A stretch of 64,000 nucleotides of DNA, taken from NCBI RefSeq assembly GCF_018998565.1, contig NZ_JAHNZO010000012.1, positions 124,001 through 188,000 of the forward strand, given 5' to 3'. Both the position numbers and the translations under genes were made by a program. This DNA is from Paenibacillus oleatilyticus (GTDB taxonomy: Bacteria; Bacillota; Bacilli; Paenibacillales; NBRC-103111). The notes below the pieces were generated by a model. The model was not told the origin of the DNA. It ran no database searches and saw only the letters and a program-made list of their open reading frames with translations. The stretch's first letter is position 1; each line of letters starts with the position of its first letter. Of the stretch, positions 52,220-59,634 are shown piece by piece.

Positions 52220-52812
52220 TGAAAATATTGGTGATCGCAGCACATCCGAATTTGCAGCAGTCGCGCGTCAACAAATGCTGGATAACGGAATTGCGCCGGC
52301 ATCCCGATCAAGTGACGGTACATGAATTGTATGCAGCGTATCCGGAAAAAACAATCGACATCGAGCGCGAGCAAGCTCTGATCGCCGAGCATGATCGGCT
52401 TGTTTTGCAATTCCCTCTTCAATGGTACAGCACGCCATCGCTGCTAAAGCAATGGCTGGATGAAGTCTTCACAACGGCCTGGCTGTTCGGACCCGGCGGC
52501 AGGGCAGTAACAGGTAAAGAACTTTTGCTTGCCATTTCCATCGGAGGCGCGGAAGCGTCTTACCAGGCAGGAGGCTTGATCGGATACACCATCAGCGAAC
52601 TGACCCGGCCTTTGCAAGCCCTCGCTAACCAAATCGGCATGACGTTGCTCCCGCATTTCAAATTGTACGGCGCTGTACAAGCAACGGACGAGCAGATCGA
52701 AAGCAGCGCTAAACAGTACCTCCAATACATCTTGAACCCGGAACTCGATCCCCGAATAGCCAGACAACGAATGCTCGATGAGATGAAACAAAAAATGAAG
52801 GCGGCTCAGTAA
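52216..52812 (+). CDS. NAD(P)H-dependent FMN oxidoreductase (NQO1/KefF-like)
   Basis: A 198-residue flavodoxin-fold quinone reductase. Blocks are MKILVIAAHPNLQQSRVNK, FPLQWYSTPSLLKQWLDEVF and GKELLLAISIGGAEASYQAG, as in the Flavodoxin_2 family. It reduces quinones or nitro-compounds with two electrons. With the TetR and SRPBCC proteins it forms a likely electrophile- or aromatic-inducible unit. Confidence 0.9.
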   Translation: MMKILVIAAHPNLQQSRVNKCWITELRRHPDQVTVHELYAAYPEKTIDIEREQALIAEHDRLVLQFPLQWYSTPSLLKQWLDEVFTTAWLFGPGGRAVTGKELLLAISIGGAEASYQAGGLIGYTISELTRPLQALANQIGMTLLPHFKLYGAVQATDEQIESSAKQYLQYILNPELDPRIARQRMLDEMKQKMKAAQ

Positions 52813-52973
52813 TCCATACACCACGGACTCCAATGTTCGTGGTGGTTTTTTATTGTTGTCCTTGGCACTCCGGTGCCGGCTAAGAGGATGTTATTCTTTT
52901 AGACGCGATATTTGATATAATGGGATTCCCAGCTGCACCGCAGCATTGGCAAAAAAACGTAGAAGGTGACGCG

Positions 52974-53438
52974 ATGAAATCCGATTTTCGGGAATTGAAA
53001 TTGTCTGACTTAAGCGATATTCAAGTTGATTATTTTTTCGGGCCGTCAAAGACCGTGGAATATCGCGATATGATGATTATAAAATACTCGGGCGAGTACG
53101 GCTTCGGCTCGGCGGGGAACAGCGATGCGGTATATATGAAAGCGATGGGCCGGGCGGCGTTGGAAGCCTGGAAACCGGATGCGATTATTCTGGACTGGTC
53201 CGATCTGAAGTACGAATGGGGAGATATGCTGGAGATGGCGCTGGATATCGATACCGGCTGCTGCGAGCCGGCCCTGCCCATGGCTGTCATTGTCGGCCCG
53301 CCTTGCGAGGAGGCCGTCAGGACGCTGCTGCTTGGAATCGACAGCGAGGAAGGGCTGGAAACGATCGAATGGGTATTCAAGAATAAAGACGAGGCGATCG
53401 AATATATTGAAAAACAATTGCAGAAAGCAGGGTCCTAA
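52974..53438 (+). CDS. Hypothetical protein, alpha/beta
   Basis: A 154-residue acidic protein with the segments YRDMMIIKYSGEYGFGSAGN and DAIILDWSDLKYEWGDML that look like strand-loop-helix units of a STAS- or Rossmann-like fold. There is no signal peptide. ATG 52974 follows GAAGGTGA at 5-6 bases. Family unknown. Confidence 0.68.
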   Translation: MKSDFRELKLSDLSDIQVDYFFGPSKTVEYRDMMIIKYSGEYGFGSAGNSDAVYMKAMGRAALEAWKPDAIILDWSDLKYEWGDMLEMALDIDTGCCEPALPMAVIVGPPCEEAVRTLLLGIDSEEGLETIEWVFKNKDEAIEYIEKQLQKAGS

Positions 53439-53440
53439 AA

Positions 53441-53635
53441 ATAAATACTTACGTTGCGATGCTGCGCGGGATCAATGTGAGCGGACAAAAAATGCAGCTG
53501 GTGTCGAATTGAAAGCATGTTAAAAGAGGCGCTGGGGTAATTTCGAATAATTTTGTGGAAAAGAAGTTGAAGGTAGCCGCGACGACAAGGAACTGGGAAA
53601 CGGTCAATAAGCTTGCCGATCTTAGCAGACGATGA
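53441..53635 (+). pseudogene. Remnant of a DUF1697 protein (start and end only)
   Basis: TYVAMLRGINVSGQKM at 53447-53494 is the hallmark N terminus of DUF1697, but with ATA where the start codon should be. After a stop and about 50 bases, FVEKKLKVAATTRNWETVNK and LADLSRR up to TGA 53635 are its C terminus. The normal 180-residue protein has lost its middle two thirds. Confidence 0.82.
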
Positions 53636-53732
53636 AGAAAAAAGTTGTATTGCGTTTAGTATATGGGCGTGGTCGGAACATAGCCGCGGTCAGTTTTCAG
53701 GCGAACGGAAATCTAATTGTAGGAGAGTCTGG

Positions 53733-54275
53733 ATGCTTATGTTAACGATGACGACGGAAAGACTTCTCATTCGGGAGTATAAGGAAAGCGATTTTGATGA
53801 ACTCAAGACGCTGCTATCCGACCCTGAGACGATGCGTTTTTGGCCTCAGCCTTTTGACGATGACCAAGTCCATAGTTGGCTGGAAAGATGTATTCGAAAC
53901 TATCGGGATTTGGGGTATGGCAGATGGGCTGTTTTTCTGAAGGCGAATCGGAAGTTCGTCGGAGACTGCGGCTTCTTGAGGTACAAAATCATGGATCGCT
54001 TCGAAAACGATCTGGGGTATATCATTCACCATCCTTACTGGCATCAAGGCTACGGGTACGAAGCGGCCAAGGCTTGCTTGGAATACGGCTTCGGTCCGTT
54101 GCAATTCGACAGCATATGCGCCAATATGGCGCACGACCATCTTGCCTCGCAGAAGGTGGCCGAAAAACTGGGGATGAAACGGGAAGCGCAGTTTACGAAT
54201 CCGCGGAACCGGAATCTGCTGACTTATATATACCGGATAGGCAGAAATGAAGCGTCTGGCAAGGAAGGAAACTAA
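53733..54275 (+). CDS. GNAT N-acetyltransferase (RimJ/RimL-like)
   Basis: A 180-residue acetyltransferase of the Acetyltransf_3 group. It has TTERLLIREYKESDFDELKT, DLGYIIHHPYWHQGYGYEA for acetyl-CoA contact, and a C-terminal VAEKLGMKREAQF. These enzymes modify N-terminal residues of ribosomal proteins or small amines. ATG 53733 follows TAGGAGAG at good spacing. Confidence 0.9.
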   Translation: MLMLTMTTERLLIREYKESDFDELKTLLSDPETMRFWPQPFDDDQVHSWLERCIRNYRDLGYGRWAVFLKANRKFVGDCGFLRYKIMDRFENDLGYIIHHPYWHQGYGYEAAKACLEYGFGPLQFDSICANMAHDHLASQKVAEKLGMKREAQFTNPRNRNLLTYIYRIGRNEASGKEGN

Positions 54276-54331
54276 CTTAAACAAGCAATAGCAATTTCAC
54301 GACGTTCACGGCGATGGGGAGGGAGTCTGCG

Positions 54332-54631
54332 ATGTGGAACAAGCTGTTCAAGTTTGGGGAGACGCCGCCGATCCGGTTAATCACGGTTTTGTTTTATACG
54401 GGGTGCATTCCGATAGCCTATAAAGCCGTCCTATTCGGAGAAGAAATTTATAGGACGAATACCTATATGACAACGGTTAAAGAAGGATATTTTTACACGG
54501 CCAAGGCGGTAAACGATCTACCGAAAGGAATTGTGTACGGCGTTGTCGCATTTGTGGCAGCCGTTGTGATATGGAAAATTTTTTGCGAGATTTTGCTGAT
54601 CGTTTTGCGGTTTTTCGAATCGAGAAAATAG
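54332..54631 (+). CDS. Small membrane protein, DUF4282-like
   Basis: A 99-residue protein with hydrophobic helices near residues 16-35 and 68-92. The closing segment IWKIFCEILLIVLRFFES resembles the end of DUF4282 membrane proteins. GGGAGGG precedes ATG 54332 at good spacing. Function unknown. Confidence 0.72.
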   Translation: MWNKLFKFGETPPIRLITVLFYTGCIPIAYKAVLFGEEIYRTNTYMTTVKEGYFYTAKAVNDLPKGIVYGVVAFVAAVVIWKIFCEILLIVLRFFESRK

Positions 54632-54645
54632 CAAGAGCCCGTAAA

Positions 54646-54835
54646 CACACCGATCTTCCAAGCTTTAGGCGATGTCAACCGACAGCAGATCATTCTGGGC
54701 GAATTGAAAGCCGAGATCGATATCTCCGCCGGAAAAGCCGCCGCAACGATACGGATTCCGGAAAGCCCGACGGAGGAGCAGTTGGCTCAGCTTCATTTGA
54801 CCCCTTTTGCGAACAAACGATGGGAGGATTTACTT
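54646..54835 (+). pseudogene. ArsR-like N-terminal remnant joined to unrelated sequence
   Basis: TPIFQALGDVNRQQIIL is the typical first helix of an ArsR-type regulator, but the frame has no start codon and continues as ELKAEIDISAGKAAATIRIP, not as the expected winged helix. The same frame runs on into the glycolipid-binding gene. It appears that a deletion fused two old gene pieces. Confidence 0.6.
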
Positions 54836-55411
54836 ATGTTTCCTGCAGATATTGTTTGGAGACCGAGCACGGGGATCGGTTATGAACACCTTAAAGTCAG
54901 TGAGGAAAACAATCAAATTCTCATAGATAGTATTGTTATCGGGAGTCACAATAACAATGATATCTTCCGGATTAAATATGATATCGTGCTCGATAAAAGC
55001 TGGGTCGCCAGAGCAGTCACAATTCGTTACTTGGGAGAAGATCGAGGGTTGCGTCTATTGTCTGACGGCAATGGGATCTGGAAAGATGAACGGGGGCAAG
55101 TCATTCCCGAATTATCAGGCTGTATCGATATTGATATTTCATGCACTCCCTTTACGAATACGCTTCCGATCAACCGATTGTCGTACGAGCCATTGCAGCA
55201 GCAGGAGATCCAAGTGGTCTACATTTCTGCCGTTGAATTGAACTATAGACAGGTTAAGCAGAGCTATACCTTGTTAGAAAGCGGGAAGGATTCGTCCGTC
55301 TTTCGATATCAAAGCGGGAATTTTATGGAGAGCATCACGGTCGATTCAAACGGTATCGTCGTGGTTTATCCGAATTTATTTTATCGCGAGAAGGGGCCAG
55401 ATGCACGATAA
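54836..55411 (+). CDS. Putative glycolipid-binding protein (DUF1089 type)
   Basis: A 191-residue protein. It begins MFPADIVWRPSTGIGYEHLK and has alternating beta strands (RIKYDIVLDKSWVARAVTIR, then CIDIDISCTPFTNTLPIN, then VVYISAVELNY). This is the pattern of the putative glycolipid-binding family, a twisted barrel whose biochemical role is unproven. ATG 54836 was chosen because GGGAGG lies 8 bases upstream, although the frame is open further left into an ArsR remnant. Confidence 0.78.
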   Translation: MFPADIVWRPSTGIGYEHLKVSEENNQILIDSIVIGSHNNNDIFRIKYDIVLDKSWVARAVTIRYLGEDRGLRLLSDGNGIWKDERGQVIPELSGCIDIDISCTPFTNTLPINRLSYEPLQQQEIQVVYISAVELNYRQVKQSYTLLESGKDSSVFRYQSGNFMESITVDSNGIVVVYPNLFYREKGPDAR

Positions 55412-55428
55412 TAGGGTCCATAACAAAA

Positions 55429-55677
55429 AGCCCCGGAAAGGGGCTGAGCTTGTTGAGAAAGTGGTCTAAGCAAAAATAGAGAAACATAGGGAGGTGGGGT
55501 ATCCACTGGAGAAGCGATAGCGGCTGCCTTTGTCTTCGGGAAATGTCCGCTAGTAAGCGGCTTCCAATCAAATTTCCCGAAGACAAGAGTGGTCGGAAGT
55601 GGATACCCCACCCCCTTCGTTACTTCTATAATCCCGTTTGACCACTTTCTCAACACTCTGAGCCCCGGAAAGGGGCT
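55429..55677. mobile_element. MITE-like element: 215-bp inverted repeat flanked by a 17-bp direct repeat
   Basis: Terminal inverted repeats GTTGAGAAAGTGGTC (55452-55466) and its complement (55640-55654) bound a highly folded core. Further pairs are AGGTGGGGTATCCACT (55492-55507) with AGTGGATACCCCACC (from 55598), and TTGTCTTCGGGAAAT (55530-55544) with its complement (55572-55586). On each side lies AGCCCCGGAAAGGGGCT (55429-55445 and 55661-55677), itself a terminator stem, which fits a target-site duplication. No transposase is encoded. Confidence 0.72.
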
Positions 55678-55704
55678 TTGTATGTTTTATTCGACAACGG
55701 AGGA

Positions 55705-56493
55705 TTAAAAATTCAGTACATTCTTGGACCACTCGGCGTATCCTTTGGAGGATTTCTCTTTTGCGATTTTGGCGGAATCGTCGGCTTTTCCAATGTTAAT
55801 TAAATATTCGTTATAATCGCTTGCTTTTTTGTCCCGGACATATTTATCGAGATAATCCAATGCGAGCTGATAATGCCGGGCGCTACCCTGATATTCGGCC
55901 AGGATGAACCTAATTTGGCTCGAATCGATGCCATACTTATTGAAATCCTCATAGACGTTTTCCGTTGTTTCCTTCGTTAGGTTTGTTAGCGTTTCATTGG
56001 CTTTGTAGTAGCTTGTCTTGGCAATGGAAATCAAGGAGGAAGCTTCCGCTTTCGCTGCATTCATGGCATCGGCAGTCAACCGGATGGAAGTGCGGGCGGA
56101 ATCCAACGATTCGCCGAGCGTCTGCAATTTCAAGTACAGCTCGGCAACAGCGGCATATTTCTTAAGCTTCTTGATATCGTTTTGCTGCTTCGTTTCCTCG
56201 GATTTGTCCGTTGATGCAGGAGGTGCCGCAGGAGGCTCGGGAAGCTTGACATCCACCTGATAAGCGTCGCCGTCCCATGTCACGGAAGCCCCGAGCTGCC
56301 GTAGCAAAGAAATCGGCACGAGTGTGTTGCCGTCATAGATCATGGCAGGCACTTCGCCCGCTTCGAGCGGCTTCCCGTTCGACGTTACTTTTACGATCGG
56401 ATTTCCTTTGTAATCCCCGGTCAATCCCGAGGCGTTCACGGCTCCGGCAACTAGGATCAGGGTGGCGGACAATACCGCAATTTTCTTCTTCAT
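55705..56493 (-). CDS. Secreted protein with copper amine oxidase N-terminal type (stalk) domain and coiled coil
   Basis: A 262-residue exported protein. A signal peptide covers about residues 1-22. Residues 30-82 form one stalk-type domain (IVKVTSNGKPLEAGEVPAMI, then LVPISLLRQLGASVTWDG). A proline-rich linker (PEPPAAPPAS) follows. The rest is a long helical, coiled-coil-like region with many Ala, Lys and Tyr. Such proteins are frequent in Paenibacillus and are thought to be structural; no catalytic motif is seen. AGAGAGGG precedes the ATG. Confidence 0.82.
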   Translation of the reverse strand: MKKKIAVLSATLILVAGAVNASGLTGDYKGNPIVKVTSNGKPLEAGEVPAMIYDGNTLVPISLLRQLGASVTWDGDAYQVDVKLPEPPAAPPASTDKSEETKQQNDIKKLKKYAAVAELYLKLQTLGESLDSARTSIRLTADAMNAAKAEASSLISIAKTSYYKANETLTNLTKETTENVYEDFNKYGIDSSQIRFILAEYQGSARHYQLALDYLDKYVRDKKASDYNEYLINIGKADDSAKIAKEKSSKGYAEWSKNVLNF

Positions 56494-56937
56494 GGATTTC
56501 CCTCTCTAATTCCCCATTGGCTGGGGGATTGGCTAATTACTGGATAACAATACTAATTATCTATATTTTCAGCGGATTTGTCCAATGACGGACTCCTAGC
56601 CTGCGTGATAGAGTAGAAGGCACGCTCTATGAGGCGGAGCGGGATACGCGGGTTCATATCGAAAACAATCATGGCTCGGTGTTGGAATATTTGATCGGGC
56701 TTGATAAAAAGCTGACCGGGCTGACCGACCATCAAAACAGTTTGCTCCGGCCTTTTTGCAAGGGATGAGCGATACAACGTGACTGCGGAAGAAATCGAAG
56801 AGATTTTGCAGAAATATTTTCCCGGGGGTACGGACGGGCCTTTAAAAACGTTCTATCTGCAGGAAAAGCACAAGCTGGTCGTGCTGAGAGATCGCCAAAC
56901 GGTTCGAGAGCGGGCATGTCTAAAAGGGGAATTGGCC
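56494..56937 (+). pseudogene. Gene fragments including the start of a DUF2087 domain
   Basis: From about 56617 a frame reads HIENNHGSVLEYLIGLDKK and stops at 56765. From 56779 another frame reads AEEIEEILQKYFPGGTDGPL then KTFYLQEKHKLVVLRD. This is the start of a DUF2087 domain, usually the C terminus of ArsR-type regulators. It is cut short and runs into the GIY-YIG gene. No intact gene lies here. Confidence 0.6.
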
Positions 56938-57287
56938 ATGAATCGGCGGGAAGAACTTAAGCAGATGTACAAAGAAGTGAAGCCCCAGGCGGGCGTTTAC
57001 CAAATCAAGAATACCGTGAACGGAAAGTTCTGATCGGCAGCACTCTGAATCTGAAATCTCTGAACGGAAAAAGGATGGAGCTGCAGTTCGGCACCATGAT
57101 GAACAAGGTGCTCCAGCAAGAATGGAATGAGTACGGTGAGCAAGCGTTTGAAATCGAAGTGCTGGAGATTCTGGAGAAGAAGAAAACCGGCTTCTTCGAC
57201 GCAAAGGAAGCTCTGCACAAGCTGGAGGAGAAATGGCTGGAGCAGCTTCAGCCGTATGGCGAGCGGGGATATAACCGGGAAAAGTAA
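56938..57287 (+). pseudogene. GIY-YIG nuclease-family gene with a one-base frameshift
   Basis: ATG 56938 follows AAAAGGGG at good spacing and reads MNRREELKQMYKEVKPQAGV then YQIKNTVNGKF before a stop at 57033. One base further the frame continues as LIGSTLNLKSLNGKRM to YGERGYNREK. A single missing T at about 57029-57031 explains it (NGKF-LIGST is the expected GIY-YIG sequence). It could be a real mutation or a sequencing error, since both halves are otherwise intact (about 116 residues). Confidence 0.78.
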
Positions 57288-57398
57288 GGATCGTGCGCAC
57301 ACAGGGAAGAGGGGTCTGCGTCAGCTTTGACGCCGGTTCCTCTTTTTTTGAGTGACGATATGTTGGTACCATTTATTATCAGCGGCTGATGTGATATG

Positions 57399-57433
57399 TT
57401 AGGTATTGCCTAATATGTTTAGGCGCTGCCTTA
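57399..57433 (+). promoter_or_regulatory. Two tandem operator-like palindromes upstream of the Xre gene
   Basis: TTAGGTATTGCCTAA (57399-57413) and TTAGGCGCTGCCTTA (57419-57433) share the form TTAGG-N5-CCTNA and are 20 bases apart, two helical turns. This fits cooperative binding of the small Xre protein encoded just downstream. Confidence 0.65.
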
Positions 57434-57459
57434 TCTTTGGTTCGGAAAGGGGAAGGCTC

Positions 57460-57705
57460 ATGCTGGTGTGGATGTTAAGAAAGATGATGATGGAGCGGGA
57501 CATCCGAACGGGGGCTGCACTGGCTCGACTGTTAAAGGAAAAAGCAGGCTACGAGCTGTCTGCCCCCTCAATCAGCGCCCTGCTGACCGGCCAGCCCAAG
57601 CAGATGAAGGCCGAGACGCTGGACGCTTTATGCACGGCTTTGGACTGTACCCCGAACGACTTGTGGGTGCATACGCCGTCGCAAGTCAGAAGCGCATCCT
57701 TATAA
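57460..57705 (+). CDS. Small Xre/Cro-type helix-turn-helix protein
   Basis: An 81-residue protein: LRKMMMERDIRTGAALARLL, then SAPSISALLTGQPKQMKAET and LDALCTALDCTPNDLWVHTP, the classical Cro/C1-type five-helix fold. No other domain is present. It is followed after 21 bases by peptide deformylase, so it may regulate that gene. ATG 57460 follows AAGGGGAAGG. The tandem palindromes upstream suggest autoregulation. Confidence 0.87.
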   Translation: MLVWMLRKMMMERDIRTGAALARLLKEKAGYELSAPSISALLTGQPKQMKAETLDALCTALDCTPNDLWVHTPSQVRSASL

Positions 57706-57726
57706 ATGAAAAGGGGCATTAACGTT

Positions 57727-58245
57727 ATGGCTGAAAAAACAATCCTGCCGTTCGGCGACCCGGTTCTTCGTAAAAAAGCCAAACCGGTGGAAGAGGTAAA
57801 TCCGAGAATCCTTAAGCTGCTTGACGATATGGTCGATACGCTGTATGCCGCAGAGGGCAGGGCGGGGCTTGCGGCGCCGCAGATCGGATTTTTGCGCAGG
57901 GTGATTGTGATGGACTGCGGCGACGGACTCATTGAGCTCATCAATCCTGTGATGCTGGAAATGTCCGGAGAGCAGATCGGGCCGGAAGGCTGTCTGTCGT
58001 TTCCCGGGCATACCGGGTTCGTGAAGCGGGCCAATCAAGTCAAGATCAGCAGCTTGAACCGACAAGGCGAAACGTTCGTTCTCGAAGCGGAAGGGTACCT
58101 TGCGCGCTGCATTCAACATGAAATGGACCACCTGGACGGGGTGCTCTACATCGACCGGATCGAAGGGAATGCACTCATTCACGACGAGACGGGGCGCAAG
58201 GTCAATGTGTTCGACATTATTCGCCTGTCCAAGCCCGAACATTAA
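57727..58245 (+). CDS. def: Peptide deformylase
   Basis: A 172-residue metalloenzyme that removes the formyl group from nascent protein N termini. All three motifs are present: GLAAPQIG, EGCLSFPG (metal Cys) and QHEMDHLDG (two His plus catalytic Glu). ATG 57727 has AAAAGGGG 10 bases upstream; an in-frame ATG 57706 would lack one. It is not beside fmt or priA, so it is probably a second def copy under the Xre regulator. A terminator follows. Confidence 0.95.
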   Translation: MAEKTILPFGDPVLRKKAKPVEEVNPRILKLLDDMVDTLYAAEGRAGLAAPQIGFLRRVIVMDCGDGLIELINPVMLEMSGEQIGPEGCLSFPGHTGFVKRANQVKISSLNRQGETFVLEAEGYLARCIQHEMDHLDGVLYIDRIEGNALIHDETGRKVNVFDIIRLSKPEH

Positions 58246-58266
58246 AGAAGCAGAGTCCCAAAAAAG

Positions 58267-58303
58267 AAACAGCCCGGACTTGAGGTTCAAGCTCGGGCTG
58301 TTT
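58267..58303. terminator. Bidirectional terminator after def
   Basis: AAACAGCCCG (58267-58276) pairs with CGGGCTGTTT (58294-58303), with further pairing of TTGA/TTCAA inside. It serves def and the minus-strand gene. Confidence 0.88.
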
Positions 58304-58311
58304 CGCGTGTT

Positions 58312-58527
58312 CTACCTTTTTCTCATCTCGAAAAACTCGCACAAGTCTCTGCGGTGATAAGCCACATCACTGACCCCGGACTGAATCACGACCGTGTCGT
58401 TGTCGAAGCGGGTGATGATCCCGCCGGAACCGACCACATGGTCGTTTTGAAAAACCCGGATCGATGCTTCGCGTTCCATCGCCTCCTGGAAATCCGCATC
58501 GGTTACCAATCTATGATTGCGTGCCAT
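58312..58527 (-). CDS. Small conserved-looking protein
   Basis: A 71-residue protein with N-terminal charged helix (DADFQEAMEREASIRVF) and a beta-rich C-terminal half (SGGIITRFDNDTVVIQSG). The size and strand pattern recall small Sm-like or DUF2642-like proteins, but I cannot assign it. GAAGGAGA precedes the ATG at good spacing. Confidence 0.72.
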   Translation of the reverse strand: MARNHRLVTDADFQEAMEREASIRVFQNDHVVGSGGIITRFDNDTVVIQSGVSDVAYHRRDLCEFFEMRKR

Positions 58528-58647
58528 CTTTGTTCTCCTTCGTCGTTAGGCTTTATCCATTGTATCATATTTGCGAAAAATCATCTGAATAGGCAATGAT
58601 GCAGCGCCTATCCAGCCTAGAGGGGGGGCGAGCGCCGCCGGATCGGC

Positions 58648-59511
58648 TCAATCCGAACGATTGGGGGAGCTTAAACTGCGCTCCATCAGCTGCTTCAGCT
58701 TCGATTCCGTCGAGGAATCAGGCGCAGGAGTATAGATGCTGCACCGCAGGTCGGAGCTCCCTTGTACCTGCAGCGAGGTAAGGTGAAACAGCATTTTGCC
58801 GGCTTTGGCATGCCTGAATTCGATTAACACCTCCGGGGCCGATCTAACCTCGCTTTGCTCCCACAGCCGGTCGAAATCCGGGTGAACCTCCTTCATCTCT
58901 GCAAGAAAACGCTCGTACCATTCGTCCTCAACGTATTGCCCGTAATACGCCCGGAAAATAGCGAGAAAACCACGGACAAAATGCTCCCAATTGACGGCAA
59001 GACGTTGGAATTCTTTTTGTGTAAACAGCAGCCGGATCATATTTCGCTGTTCGACGGGAATATGTTGGAAGTCGAGAAACACGTGGGAAGCTGCTTCGTT
59101 CCAGCCGACAATATGGCAGCGGCGGTCGGAAATAATGGTCGGACAAAAGCGCAGCTCCTGCAAAATTCGTCTCAGCGAAGGACTGATCTCGGGCAGCTCT
59201 TCAATCAGCGTATGGGTGCCCGCCCCGGTTTCCAAAGCAAGCGAGAACAAATATTTCCGCTCGTCCACCGTTAATTGCAGGGCGGCGGCGACGCAGTCCA
59301 GGACCGATTTGGATACTTTGATATCCCGTCCTTGCTCAAGCCACGTGTACCACGTAGGGCTAACTCCGGCAAGTTGGGCGACTTCCTCACGTCTCAAACC
59401 CGGGGTGCGTCTGCGGGTTCCCGCCGGAAGTCCGACTGTTTGCGGGAGCACTTTGGCCCGCTGTGCCTTCAAAAAAGCCGATAACGCTTGAAGCCTCGTT
59501 TGATGATTCAT
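58648..59511 (-). CDS. Xre-family regulator with MmyB-type ligand-binding domain
   Basis: A 287-residue regulator. The N-terminal helix-turn-helix has the hallmark RRRTPGLRREEVAQLAGVSP then TWYTWLEQGRDI. The C-terminal 180 residues match the MmyB-like PAS-related domain thought to bind fatty-acid-like ligands. It is divergent from a FabF-type synthase gene. A perfect 17-bp palindrome in the shared region is the likely operator, so the regulator probably controls the synthase. Confidence 0.92.
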   Translation of the reverse strand: MNHQTRLQALSAFLKAQRAKVLPQTVGLPAGTRRRTPGLRREEVAQLAGVSPTWYTWLEQGRDIKVSKSVLDCVAAALQLTVDERKYLFSLALETGAGTHTLIEELPEISPSLRRILQELRFCPTIISDRRCHIVGWNEAASHVFLDFQHIPVEQRNMIRLLFTQKEFQRLAVNWEHFVRGFLAIFRAYYGQYVEDEWYERFLAEMKEVHPDFDRLWEQSEVRSAPEVLIEFRHAKAGKMLFHLTSLQVQGSSDLRCSIYTPAPDSSTESKLKQLMERSLSSPNRSD

Positions 59512-59545
59512 CTCGTTTCCGCCTTTAGTTTCGTTAACATAGTAG

Positions 59546-59562
59546 TTATTATACTATAATAA
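59546..59562. promoter_or_regulatory. Perfect palindrome between the MmyB-type regulator and FabF-type gene
   Basis: TTATTATA-C-TATAATAA. It sits in the 123-base divergent region, overlapping TATAAT-like boxes of both directions. It could block both promoters at once. Confidence 0.6.
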
Positions 59563-59634
59563 ACTGCAACTTGTAATAGGATAACAACTATGACAACATA
59601 GGACTTAACCGATGAACGAAAGGAAGGAACTACG

